Positions 18,543 to 26,628 of a DNA stretch of 64,000 nt are shown here, one piece after another (the stretch's first letter is position 1; each line of letters starts with the position of its first letter). The position numbers were made by a program, and so were the translations under genes. Source of the DNA: an uncultured Paraglaciecola sp. (lineage in GTDB: Bacteria; Pseudomonadota; Gammaproteobacteria; Enterobacterales; Alteromonadaceae); the NCBI RefSeq assembly GCF_937123705.1, contig NZ_CAKZKO010000138.1, positions 1 through 64,000 on the forward strand. Reading direction: 5' to 3'. The notes under the pieces were generated by a model. It made no database searches, had not been told where the DNA came from, and saw nothing but the letters and a program-made list of their open reading frames with translations.

Positions 18543-18739
18543 AAAATCGTCTAAAAGTGTTGCGCGCCGAGCGAGACTGGACTCAAGCTGACTTAGCCAG
18601 TGCACTGGACGTATCAAGACAAACCGCCAATGCCATCGAAAAAGGCAAATTCGATCCTAGCTTACCTCTGGCGTTTAAAATTGCCCGACTATTTAAATTA
18701 ACGGTTGAAGACGTTTTTATAGATGAAGACGGGCATTAA
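18539..18739 (+). CDS. Small XRE-family helix-turn-helix regulator
   Basis: A 66-residue protein that is essentially one HTH domain: LKVLRAERDWTQADLASALDVSRQTANAIEKG covers the helix-turn-helix (about residues 5-36), and the C-terminus LFKLTVEDVFIDEDGH is typical of the YozG-like short Cro/CI regulators. It starts at ATG 18539, overlapping the membrane protein stop by four bases. Autoregulation through the AAAGTAAA dyad at the operon promoter is the simplest expectation, but it is inferred. Confidence 0.88.
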   Translation: MKNRLKVLRAERDWTQADLASALDVSRQTANAIEKGKFDPSLPLAFKIARLFKLTVEDVFIDEDGH

Positions 18740-18830
18740 CCTAAGCGGGTTAACAATATTTTGTGACAACCCGCGACTGACTAAAAAAGCATAACGTGTC
18801 ATCATATTAAAAAAATAAAAGGAGCACCCA

Positions 18831-20237
18831 TTGAAACTGATTAACATGATGGCCGTAGCAACATTACTTGTTACCGCAACCACTCACGCCGCTAACAATC
18901 TTGTGCCTGTGGCAGAAAAAACCCAAGAAACCGCAACCAGCCTGCGCGACAAAGCCTTCAAAGATGATAGCGCCTATGAAATATTAAGGTCGCTCACCAC
19001 AGAAGTAGGCTCGCGCCACCCTGGTACTCCTGGCGAGAAAGCCGGTATCCAGTGGGGTGTTAATAAACTAAAAGCCTTAGGTTTTGATAAGATATATACC
19101 GAAGATGTTAAAATGAACGGTTGGGTGCGCGGCATTGAAACCGCAGAAGTGTTAGTGCCTTCGTATCAAAAGATGATCATTACCGCCCTAGGTCGTTCAA
19201 AATCAACTCCAGAAGGTGGCCTAGAAGCCGACATCGCTCACTTTGAAACTTATGCTGACCTAGAAAAAGCGAAAGATGGCAGCCTACAAGGCAAAATTGC
19301 TTTTATCAGCAACCGTATGGAACGCTTTAAAGACGGTGCGGGTTATGGCCCTGCTAATATTGCCCGTTCCAAAGGCCATGAATTAGCCGCGCAAAAAGGC
19401 GCTTCCGCTATACTTATTCGCTCTATCGGCACCGACGATCATCGTAATCCTCACACAGGCGCCACTAGTGTCGCTATGGGTTATACCCAAGTGCCCGCCG
19501 TTGCGCTTTCAAACCCAGATGCCGACCAATTGGTGCGTTTAATGGGTTATGGGCATACCCCAAAAATGCGTTTAAATGTGCAAACCAAAGACTTAGGCGA
19601 TATCGTTACCAAAAATGTGATTGGCGAAATCACCGGAAGCGAATTTCCTGATGAAGTCGTCGTCATTGGTGGCCATTTAGACAGCTGGGATTTAGGCACA
19701 GGCGCAGTGGATGATGGCGCAGGTGTGGCTATTGCCATGGCAACCGCTGCCTTTATTAAAAATAACACCGACGTTAATCCGCGCCGCACCATTCGCGTTA
19801 TTTTATGGGGCGCAGAAGAGTTAGGACTTATTGGCGCACGAGCATATGCCAAAGCCAGAGAAGCCGACGGCACTATCGACAAACATATGATTGGCTCAGA
19901 ATCAGACTTTGGAGCAGGGCCAGTGTATGGTTTACGCTCTTCTAAAAACGTATCGGCTAAGGCGATTCATGTGGTAGATACTATGGCAGGCATTATGGGA
20001 GAACTAGGCGTTAGCCGTCGCAGCGGTGATACTTCTGGTGGGCCAGATATGATGCCGCTATCGGCGTTGGGTGTTCCGGCACTTGGTTTGATGCAAGATG
20101 GCACTGACTACTTCGACTTGCACCATACCCCTGATGATACTTTTGATAAGGTCAATCCCGACCATATGCGCCAAAATCTAGCCGCTTGGACAGTCTTTAC
20201 TTACATTGCCGCCCAGTGGCCGGGATCATTTAAATAA
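18831..20237 (+). CDS. Exported M28-family metallopeptidase
   Basis: A 468-residue aminopeptidase/carboxypeptidase Q-like zinc peptidase. A signal peptide (about residues 1-20, ending THA) is followed by an N-terminal region, a PA-type insert (about 130-250) and the M28 catalytic domain. Zinc ligands and catalytic residues are seen in GGHLDSWDLGTGAVDDGAG, WGAEELGL, GSESDFG and DLHHTPDDTFD. The start is TTG at 18831 with AAAGGAG six bases before it. It probably acts in the periplasm or outside the cell. Stand-alone gene. Confidence 0.92.
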   Translation: MKLINMMAVATLLVTATTHAANNLVPVAEKTQETATSLRDKAFKDDSAYEILRSLTTEVGSRHPGTPGEKAGIQWGVNKLKALGFDKIYTEDVKMNGWVRGIETAEVLVPSYQKMIITALGRSKSTPEGGLEADIAHFETYADLEKAKDGSLQGKIAFISNRMERFKDGAGYGPANIARSKGHELAAQKGASAILIRSIGTDDHRNPHTGATSVAMGYTQVPAVALSNPDADQLVRLMGYGHTPKMRLNVQTKDLGDIVTKNVIGEITGSEFPDEVVVIGGHLDSWDLGTGAVDDGAGVAIAMATAAFIKNNTDVNPRRTIRVILWGAEELGLIGARAYAKAREADGTIDKHMIGSESDFGAGPVYGLRSSKNVSAKAIHVVDTMAGIMGELGVSRRSGDTSGGPDMMPLSALGVPALGLMQDGTDYFDLHHTPDDTFDKVNPDHMRQNLAAWTVFTYIAAQWPGSFK

Positions 20238-20259
20238 AGTATTTACAGTTCAGCATACT

Positions 20260-20296
20260 GCCCCGTCCTTAACCATTAACTCGTTTAGGACGGGGC
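20260..20296. terminator. Hairpin between convergent M28 peptidase and TonB receptor genes
   Basis: GCCCCGTCCT (20260-20269) pairs with AGGACGGGGC (20287-20296) around a 17-base loop. It is GC-rich and lies between two converging stops, but no clear T run follows on either strand, so it may be a factor-assisted terminator. Confidence 0.55.
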
Positions 20297-20376
20297 ACAT
20301 TGATGAGGTTGAATTCAAATGGTGCGCTTACCTAAACTAAAATCTTAGGACTCTATCCAGAGTAACAGGTAGTACA

Positions 20377-22530
20377 CTAAAATCGATATACCGCCGACAA
20401 CCGCAGGGTTCTGGGTTCAAGTACATGATAATGCAAGTCTTCGGTTGCGCTTCCTAGGGGTTCACTGGCTAATCGGCTGGCGTAATAATAGTCAATGTCA
20501 TGGTCGTTGCTGTCGAGAGCATTCAAAATATCCAATTTTATGGTCAGTTGGGTAAACTTGTAGCCAATATTGAGGTTCACTATTTGTGAGTCATCCGAAG
20601 TCACACTGCCATCTTCAACTAACGGGCGTTCTGAGAAATAACGCAGCCTGGCGTTGGCAAACCAGCCTTGTTGCGGCTGATAACTGACGCCAGCTTGTAC
20701 TACATGCTCAAGCGCTCCAGGAACTTGATTGGCGTAACTCGGGAGTTGGTCAAACTCGGCATCGGTATAGGCATATTCTAAGTCGAGAGTTAATGCGTCG
20801 CTAATATTGTAATAACCGGTTAACTCAACACCGTAACGAGACGAAGAATCACTGGGTTCAGTATTACCAGCGTCACCCACAAAGAGTAGTTCGCTGTCTA
20901 AATTAAGCTGCCAAATTGACATGGATGCATTAAGTCTTTCAAATAAGTTTGCTCGTAACCCAAGTTCGTATCCGAATGAGTCCACTATAGGATCGACTGG
21001 CGCTATGGATTCGCCGGAGTTAGGGTCGACTTGCACTATGGTGCCCCGTGCATCATTTGAATGGAAACCTTGCCCCGCTGATAAATAGGCCTCCCAATTG
21101 TCGTTAAGGGTATAAATGACACTGGCCTTTAGGGCCAGATTTCCGGCATCTTCAGTGCCATTGTTGGTGCTTAAATCGATACCATTAATATTGCTATCAA
21201 TATTACTTTTCACATCGAAATCAAAATAATCATAACGAGCGCTAACGATGGTTTTAATGGCATCGCTGAAAATAATATTATTCTGCCAATATATGCCAGC
21301 ACTACTTTCCGTCACGGCATCATTTCTAATTGCGCCTAAACGCTGTCTTTGCTGAGTCTGGAATAACCCTACTTCGTCAATATCGTCCACTCTCACCTGC
21401 ACGCCAAACTCATTGGAAACAGGCATCCCCTGCCAGCTTGTAAATGCGCTATAGCTTAGTTCACCACCGAAAATTTGGCGTTTATCGACTTGTTCAAACT
21501 GGTCTCCGGTTGTGGGGTTGTCCAAGAAATAAGTGAAGTTGGACCATAAGTTCAGATCGTAATCAATCAAGTATCCCGAGGCCTTGAAGTGTTCATTTTT
21601 CCAAAGAGCATTAATGCTATATCGACTACTATTGCCGCCTAAACTGGTATCCAACGAGCCTAATTCATCGATAATTCCGGCGGTGACGGCTCGCTCAGGA
21701 ATTTGGTCGGCACTGTTCCATGCATTGTCATAGCCCATAAAGGTCACTTTTAACTCGCCGTTTTTGAGTTTGCTGTTGTAGCTAAGCAATACATTAGTTT
21801 TGTCGAGGTCTTCTTCTATGTCGGTCCATGGCCCATCGTAGCTATTGTATTCAATGGCGTAATTTATGTGATCATCATCTACCGCAACGCCACCGGCGAA
21901 TAAATATCGTTGGAAATCATCCTCTCCAATGGTGGCAGATAATTGGGTGGTTTGAGGAGTGTTAACGGTATTAAATGCCGCACTGCCGGCGCCACTAAAA
22001 TCACCAACTTGGCCATAATAGGCCCCCTTTTTAAAGGTAATAGTTTGGACTGATTCTGGGATGATAAAATTTAAATCCGTATAACCTTGTCCATGACCAT
22101 GAGTGCGCATGTTAACCGGCATATCATCAATAAAAGTCGCGAAGTCGGTGCCATGATCGAGATTAAAACCTCGTAAAAAATACTGATTGGCTTTACCTGT
22201 GCCACTATGCTGAGTCACCACCATACCGGGCACTAATTCTAGAATTTCGCCAATGCGTAACATTGGTCTATTTAAAATTTCTTGCTGACCAATGACTCCT
22301 TCTGATGCAGAAATAGTCTCGCCTATTTGGCTCACCGCTTTGCCTTGGATCTCAATTTTTTCTATTCCGGCAACATCTGCTGGCTCATTCTGTGAGGTTG
22401 AAACGCTTAAAGTTGCAGCTGGAGCAGATGCGGCGAAAGCAGAGCATGATCCGGCCGTCAGTAAAACACAGCTCAACACAGCAACCCATATTTTGCTCGG
22501 TTTGTAAGGAACTTTATTGCTTTTCTTCAT
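20377..22530 (-). CDS. TonB-dependent outer membrane receptor
   Basis: A 717-residue receptor with a signal peptide (about 1-33), a plug domain (about 70-190; GEILELVPGMVVTQHSGTGKANQYFLRGFN and IPESVQTITFKKGAYYG) and a 22-strand-type beta-barrel ending in aromatic YRF, the usual BAM signal. It imports a ligand across the outer membrane using TonB/ExbBD energy. There is no nearby siderophore or sugar gene to define the substrate. It is divergent from a BlaI/M56 pair, which may control it in response to an envelope signal. Confidence 0.92.
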   Translation of the reverse strand: MKKSNKVPYKPSKIWVAVLSCVLLTAGSCSAFAASAPAATLSVSTSQNEPADVAGIEKIEIQGKAVSQIGETISASEGVIGQQEILNRPMLRIGEILELVPGMVVTQHSGTGKANQYFLRGFNLDHGTDFATFIDDMPVNMRTHGHGQGYTDLNFIIPESVQTITFKKGAYYGQVGDFSGAGSAAFNTVNTPQTTQLSATIGEDDFQRYLFAGGVAVDDDHINYAIEYNSYDGPWTDIEEDLDKTNVLLSYNSKLKNGELKVTFMGYDNAWNSADQIPERAVTAGIIDELGSLDTSLGGNSSRYSINALWKNEHFKASGYLIDYDLNLWSNFTYFLDNPTTGDQFEQVDKRQIFGGELSYSAFTSWQGMPVSNEFGVQVRVDDIDEVGLFQTQQRQRLGAIRNDAVTESSAGIYWQNNIIFSDAIKTIVSARYDYFDFDVKSNIDSNINGIDLSTNNGTEDAGNLALKASVIYTLNDNWEAYLSAGQGFHSNDARGTIVQVDPNSGESIAPVDPIVDSFGYELGLRANLFERLNASMSIWQLNLDSELLFVGDAGNTEPSDSSSRYGVELTGYYNISDALTLDLEYAYTDAEFDQLPSYANQVPGALEHVVQAGVSYQPQQGWFANARLRYFSERPLVEDGSVTSDDSQIVNLNIGYKFTQLTIKLDILNALDSNDHDIDYYYASRLASEPLGSATEDLHYHVLEPRTLRLSAVYRF

Positions 22531-22570
22531 TTTTCGCCTTTTTTCAACAAATCTTGCATCTATAAGTCAC

Positions 22571-22597
22571 TTTCATGCGTATATTTAAACATGCAAA
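22571..22597. promoter_or_regulatory. Dyad in the TonB receptor / BlaI intergenic region
   Basis: TTTCATG (22571-22577) and CATGCAAA (22590-22597) form an imperfect dyad with CATG cores, midway between the divergent starts at 22530 and 22628. It could be the BlaI-type operator, although the usual TACA/TGTA half-sites are absent. Confidence 0.3.
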
Positions 22598-22627
22598 TTG
22601 ATAACCGATAAGGGCTCGGTGCAAAAT

Positions 22628-23083
22628 ATGAACATTAAAAATAAAACGTCAGCTAAACCGCCATTATCGGCTCCGGTGCTTGGTCAGCGGGAAATTGAAA
22701 CCTTAGGCTTATTTTGGCGTAGCCAAGAGTCGACATTGAGTGCAACTGACATACTCAACATTTTGAAGCTTCAAGCCAAAGATCCTGAAGATGTGATCAG
22801 TATTAATACTATCCAAAGCACCATTGAGAGACTTTGGAAAAAGAGACTGCTTAGCCGTCGTAAACAAGGAAAGGCCTACATATATACCTCTGTGTATTCT
22901 AAGCAAGAAGTAATGAGCAGCTTGATAGCAGAGATCAGCGACGCTTTGGGTGAGGGCGACGATACGGCGATTATGTCGGGTATTTTTACCTTTTTAAAAT
23001 CCAGAAACACCAACAATCAGGTGGACGTTTTACGCGCCCTCGAGCAAGAATCAACCATCAATCAGTCTAGCTTAGTCAAATGA
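22628..23083 (+). CDS. BlaI/MecI/CopY-family transcriptional repressor
   Basis: A 151-residue winged-helix repressor. The N-terminal domain GQREIETLGLFWRSQESTLSATDILNIL...ISINTIQSTIERLWKKRLLSRRKQGKAYIYT follows the BlaI/MecI pattern, with the recognition helix in NTIQSTIERL and the wing at KQGKAYIYT. The C-terminal helices serve dimerisation. ATG 22628 is preferred to an in-frame TTG at 22598. It is translationally coupled (ATGA) to an M56-type membrane protein, as in blaI-blaR1 pairs, and divergent from the TonB receptor it may regulate. Confidence 0.88.
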   Translation: MNIKNKTSAKPPLSAPVLGQREIETLGLFWRSQESTLSATDILNILKLQAKDPEDVISINTIQSTIERLWKKRLLSRRKQGKAYIYTSVYSKQEVMSSLIAEISDALGEGDDTAIMSGIFTFLKSRNTNNQVDVLRALEQESTINQSSLVK

Positions 23084-24054
23084 TCGGTGAAGCACTACTC
23101 GCTGCAATGATGCAACTGGCTTCGCTATTTGTGATTGCCTGCTGCATTTTTTTAATCAGCTCGTTGATAGCTGCCGGTACATTTTTTGTACATCGCAACT
23201 ACGTAAAAACCATAAACCAGCGTTTAAAGAGTCAATATCTTATTTTTCACGCTCTTTGCGCAGTGTCTGCAAGTATAGTGGTCACAATTTGGCTGTCGTT
23301 GCCCCGCTCTCCCAGACTGCCATTTGTGTTCGAGCATTGCCACAGCAGCAATTGCGCAACACATATACCTGCCGTTATCGACCCGACTTTATTTAATTTA
23401 CTCTTTGCATTTTTTGCAATAGGTATGGTAACGCTTTGCTTTATATTAATAAAAGGTCATCAAAAAAAATTAGAACAGCGCATAAATAGCTTACTTTTGC
23501 TCTCGAATAGCCAAGGTGCCGAAAACAACTACTCATCGCAAGCGACCATTATAAATGTGCCTCAACCTATATTATTAAATGTAGGGCTGCTCTCACCGAA
23601 ACTAATACTATCCTCTGTGATCACAAAATCACTTGAAATAGATGATGTGAAAATACTCTTAGCCTATGAGTATGCGAAGGCTAAACAGTTTGAAAACCTT
23701 AAAGTTAAGCTAGTGCAAATTGCCTGTTTATTTTGGCCCGCAAGAACTCGTCGATTGGCGATTAGTGATTTACAAGCGGCATTGCGATCCCGAGCACTTG
23801 AGGAAATTCGTCAACTGTTTGGCAGTCAACAACCGACTATCCCTAACATCGTACTCAATAAAATGACTCAGGATTTAAGAGAGTTTGTTGCAAAAATAGA
23901 AAATGACAAGGCCCACTTAAGTCAACCTGCCGATCTTATGAGTAAGAATACTAATTTGATCACACCAGCGCCTTTAGCCAGCATTGCGTATTTTATGGGC
24001 CTAGTGGTGGTGACATCAAACCTCACCCACTTTGTATTTGAACTGATTGGGTAA
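23080..24054 (+). CDS. M56/BlaR1-like membrane protein with a degenerate zinc site
   Basis: A 324-residue protein in the position of the BlaR1/MecR1 sensor peptidase, directly behind blaI with a 4-base overlap. It has hydrophobic segments near 8-34, 55-75, 103-125 and 298-318. The region around 190-210 (LLAYEYAKAKQFENLKVKLVQ) aligns with the M56 motif LAHELAHxxxxDNLxxxL, but the HExxH zinc motif is replaced by YEYAK (196-200): both histidines are lost and the glutamate is kept. There is no penicillin-binding domain. It probably cannot act as a classical metallopeptidase; a signalling or inhibitory pseudoprotease role is possible. Confidence 0.75.
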   Translation: MIGEALLAAMMQLASLFVIACCIFLISSLIAAGTFFVHRNYVKTINQRLKSQYLIFHALCAVSASIVVTIWLSLPRSPRLPFVFEHCHSSNCATHIPAVIDPTLFNLLFAFFAIGMVTLCFILIKGHQKKLEQRINSLLLLSNSQGAENNYSSQATIINVPQPILLNVGLLSPKLILSSVITKSLEIDDVKILLAYEYAKAKQFENLKVKLVQIACLFWPARTRRLAISDLQAALRSRALEEIRQLFGSQQPTIPNIVLNKMTQDLREFVAKIENDKAHLSQPADLMSKNTNLITPAPLASIAYFMGLVVVTSNLTHFVFELIG

Positions 24055-24163
24055 CTCATCACACCTATCCCAAGCCTTAGGGGATACGCCAAAATTTGTC
24101 AGCTTGGAAAAACTTTAGTGTTATTGGTACCCCGAGTCTGAAGGTATAGGTAAAACGAGTAAC

Positions 24164-24199
24164 AAAAAAACCCGAAGGTTTTGCCAACCTTCTGGGCTC
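24164..24199 (-). terminator. Terminator downstream of the CHRD gene
   Basis: On the minus strand CCCAGAAGGTT pairs with AACCTTCGGG around a short loop and is followed by seven T. It lies about 110 bases past the stop at 24310. Confidence 0.75.
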
Positions 24200-24309
24200 A
24201 CTGCCATTCAATATGAAAATTCTTACGAATTTTTCACTGCAAAAACTTAGCCAAAACGCTAATCAAGGCTAAGGCCGTGCATAGCGTTAATAGGCCATTT
24301 TAAACAACT

Positions 24310-24870
24310 TTAATCGTGACTATGATCATCATCTTCTTCTAACTGATACTCTAGTTGACCACGAATAGCACCTGATGGAAACTCAGGGTTGTGCACATTG
24401 ATATAAAACTCTTCTGGGTGGTTCAAAATTTCTTGCACTATTCCAGGATACAAGTCTGGAAACTTACCCGCCTCAAGTTCTGAGATACAATCTGCGGCAT
24501 TGCCATCTTCTGGCCCGGCCAATACAGCTACCACAGGACCATTTTCACCGGCAGGACCTCTATGTATGTGAGCGGCCATGCCTTCACCAACAGGAACAAG
24601 TTGAATTTTTTCAACTTCAAGTAAATAACATAAGGTTTCAGGATCACCATCTATACCAAATACGTAACCTTCACCTTTACCATTTTTATCACCTACATGC
24701 TTATTGCGCTTACTTTTTCGTCCATCTGCCATACTGGGGACTTCATTCTTTCCTCTCAGTTCGGCTTCTAAAACCGTATTAGTATGTCCAGCCAATAGAT
24801 TAAAAGGCGCTGCTAGAGCACACAATGCGAAACCGACACTTACTTTACTAGCTAATTTAATGTTGTTCAT
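24310..24870 (-). CDS. Exported CHRD-domain protein
   Basis: A 186-residue protein with a signal peptide (about residues 1-27, ending LLA before GHTNT). The mature protein is a CHRD domain (named after chordin): LEAELRGKNEVPS opens it, LLEVEKIQLVPVGEGMAAHIHRGPAGENGPVVAVL is the diagnostic centre, and FYINVHNPEFPSGAIRGQL closes it. The C-terminus is acidic and ends EEDDDHSHD, possibly metal-binding. ATG 24870 is chosen for its AGGAG RBS. The function of bacterial CHRD proteins is unknown. Confidence 0.88.
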   Translation of the reverse strand: MNNIKLASKVSVGFALCALAAPFNLLAGHTNTVLEAELRGKNEVPSMADGRKSKRNKHVGDKNGKGEGYVFGIDGDPETLCYLLEVEKIQLVPVGEGMAAHIHRGPAGENGPVVAVLAGPEDGNAADCISELEAGKFPDLYPGIVQEILNHPEEFYINVHNPEFPSGAIRGQLEYQLEEDDDHSHD

Positions 24871-25018
24871 TTTTAAGCTCCTAAATATAGTCAATAACGA
24901 CACTTACAGCGGTCGTTATTTGTTAAACGATCCAGAATAAGAATTGGACGCAATACTTAAAATAATTTTGAGTAAACATTAGGTGCAGTGATTACTTTGT
25001 CATCTACCTTTCTCTAGA

Positions 25019-25288
25019 TTGATAAACGACGACCCAATGCAGGTCTCTGCGTGTCTAAAACGCTTAATAGATACCAATATCAACAAGCTGGCATTACAGC
25101 CACACATGTACCCATTTAGCACCCAAGCACTCGATTATGTGCTTAAAATACAAGAGCGCGTAGATCAAAATTACCGCGTACTTTTTGAAATAATAGGTGA
25201 ATTGATTTTTGTTCTATTGGTGTTGCATACCAAGCCAGACATCGCAAAAGCGCGGTTTCGACATCAAGTTATTCGTGGCTTGAGTTAA
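25019..25288 (+). CDS. Small protein, possible RelE/ParE-like toxin or remnant
   Basis: An 89-residue ORF opening with TTG at 25019; an ATG at 25037 is an alternative. The C-terminal segment YRVLFEIIGELIFVLLVLHTK resembles the last strands of RelE/ParE-superfamily toxins (RVLYEI..D.V.IL.VLH). The N-terminal half does not match well, and no antitoxin gene lies directly beside it. It may be a decayed toxin or an unrelated small protein. REP-like sequence follows directly. Confidence 0.35.
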   Translation: MINDDPMQVSACLKRLIDTNINKLALQPHMYPFSTQALDYVLKIQERVDQNYRVLFEIIGELIFVLLVLHTKPDIAKARFRHQVIRGLS

Positions 25289-25334
25289 CTGAACAGAGAA
25301 CAGGTAACAAGATTCCCACAGCACTCAAAGCCGC

Positions 25335-25452
25335 TGGGTTCCCGATCAAAACACTTCGGGAACTACGGTGAATTGAATCGAGAAGGTCAAGGCATTAATT
25401 CAGCAATAACGTCCTACTACGTCATTTCCTAGAAGGCGGAAATCCAGTGACT
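25335..25452. repeat. Degenerate REP-like palindromic sequences
   Basis: GTTCCCGA (25338-25345) pairs with TCGGGAAC (25356-25363). A second unit, GTCATTTCCTAGAAGGCGGA (25421-25440) followed by AATCCAGTGAC, resembles the widespread GTCATTCCCGCGAA-GCGGGAATCCAG palindrome with several substitutions. They look like old, decaying intergenic repeats. Confidence 0.5.
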
Positions 25453-25482
25453 TTTGTTTAAACTTGTAGCTAATTTATCTCT

Positions 25483-26517
25483 CTACTCCTGCAAAAACTC
25501 ACTCACCGTTTTAGCAAAGGTATCTGCTTCGCACCAAGGTTCGCCGTGGCCGCAACCGTTATCCAAAATTAGTGTTTGCGCCTTGAGCATTTTCGCGAAG
25601 GCAAGCGCTGGGGCTGGGGTTACCACGCGGTCGTCTTTGCCGACAATTATCAACACTTTGCTTTTAATCGCTTTTGCCGCTTGTTGCATATCATTTTGCA
25701 AATTGCGGGCGATATTGTGTTTAATCATGGCTTGGGCTTGCCTTTGATGATCCCAACTTTGGCGCGGTGACTCAAAGTAGGTTTTGGCTCTATTTTCCAT
25801 AGTGGGGGCTATGCCTTTCGGCTGAGTATTAGCAGCTAAAGTGCCTGGCATATCGCCTAGCATGCCCACGCCAACCACGGCTTGTAGTGCTGCTTCACAT
25901 TCGCATAAGCGGTATAATTCCATCAAACGATTGCGCGTTTCCCATAAGGCAATGTCAAAGCTAGGTAACTTAGGTGTACCAATAACAGCCACTGTGTTGG
26001 TCATAAAATCTGGATATCTTACTGCCCATTCGAAAGCCTGCATGCCTCCCATTGACAGCCCCACAACAGCATGCAGTTGTTTCACACCCAAAACTTCGGT
26101 GAGTAAACGATATTGTGAGTCCACCATATCGCCAATATTAAAAAGTGGAAAATCACCGTCTGCTTGAGTTTTGCTATTGGATGGAGAAGAAGACACACCA
26201 TTACCCAAAGCATCAACAATCACCACAAAATACCGATTAGGATCAATAATGTTCTTGGCTGCCAAATAACTGTGATCCGCAGAATTTCCGGTAAACCAAG
26301 TGGGAATTAGTACAGCGTTATCGGCATTTTCATTTAGCTTTCCAAAAGTACGGTAACCTATTTTACAAGGCTTAATTGTTGCGCCATTTTCAAGAGTACA
26401 GCTGGGAAAATTTGCAAGTTTTTGTCCATTTTGATTTTTAGGCAATGACTCTTCTGCCCGAGTCGAAAATATTGCCAATACGGCCAAGGTGATAATAAAA
26501 ATTTTGAAGCAATGCAT
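25483..26517 (-). CDS. Exported alpha/beta hydrolase related to homoserine O-acetyltransferase
   Basis: A 344-residue alpha/beta-hydrolase with a cleavable-looking signal peptide (MHCFKIFIITLAVLAIFSTRA). The body follows the MetX pattern: GYRTFGKLN, NAVLIPTWFTGNSADHSY, VDALGNG, the nucleophile Ser 155 in VVGLSMGGMQAFEW, an Asp in IIVGKDDRVVTP and the His in NGCGHGEPW. True MetX is cytosolic and uses acetyl-CoA, which is absent from the periplasm, so this exported relative probably has another esterase, acyltransferase or peptidase-like activity. ATG 26517 is chosen over a TTG at 26532. Confidence 0.85.
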   Translation of the reverse strand: MHCFKIFIITLAVLAIFSTRAEESLPKNQNGQKLANFPSCTLENGATIKPCKIGYRTFGKLNENADNAVLIPTWFTGNSADHSYLAAKNIIDPNRYFVVIVDALGNGVSSSPSNSKTQADGDFPLFNIGDMVDSQYRLLTEVLGVKQLHAVVGLSMGGMQAFEWAVRYPDFMTNTVAVIGTPKLPSFDIALWETRNRLMELYRLCECEAALQAVVGVGMLGDMPGTLAANTQPKGIAPTMENRAKTYFESPRQSWDHQRQAQAMIKHNIARNLQNDMQQAAKAIKSKVLIIVGKDDRVVTPAPALAFAKMLKAQTLILDNGCGHGEPWCEADTFAKTVSEFLQE

Positions 26518-26628
26518 GATGTTTTTAGCCAAATTTTATCAGTAAAAATTAGATTAAATTATGTCGAGCTATTATGGAAGTCTTACCCAGTGTAGTCACA
26601 GGATCTGTCAGTCGTTATATCAAGGCAA

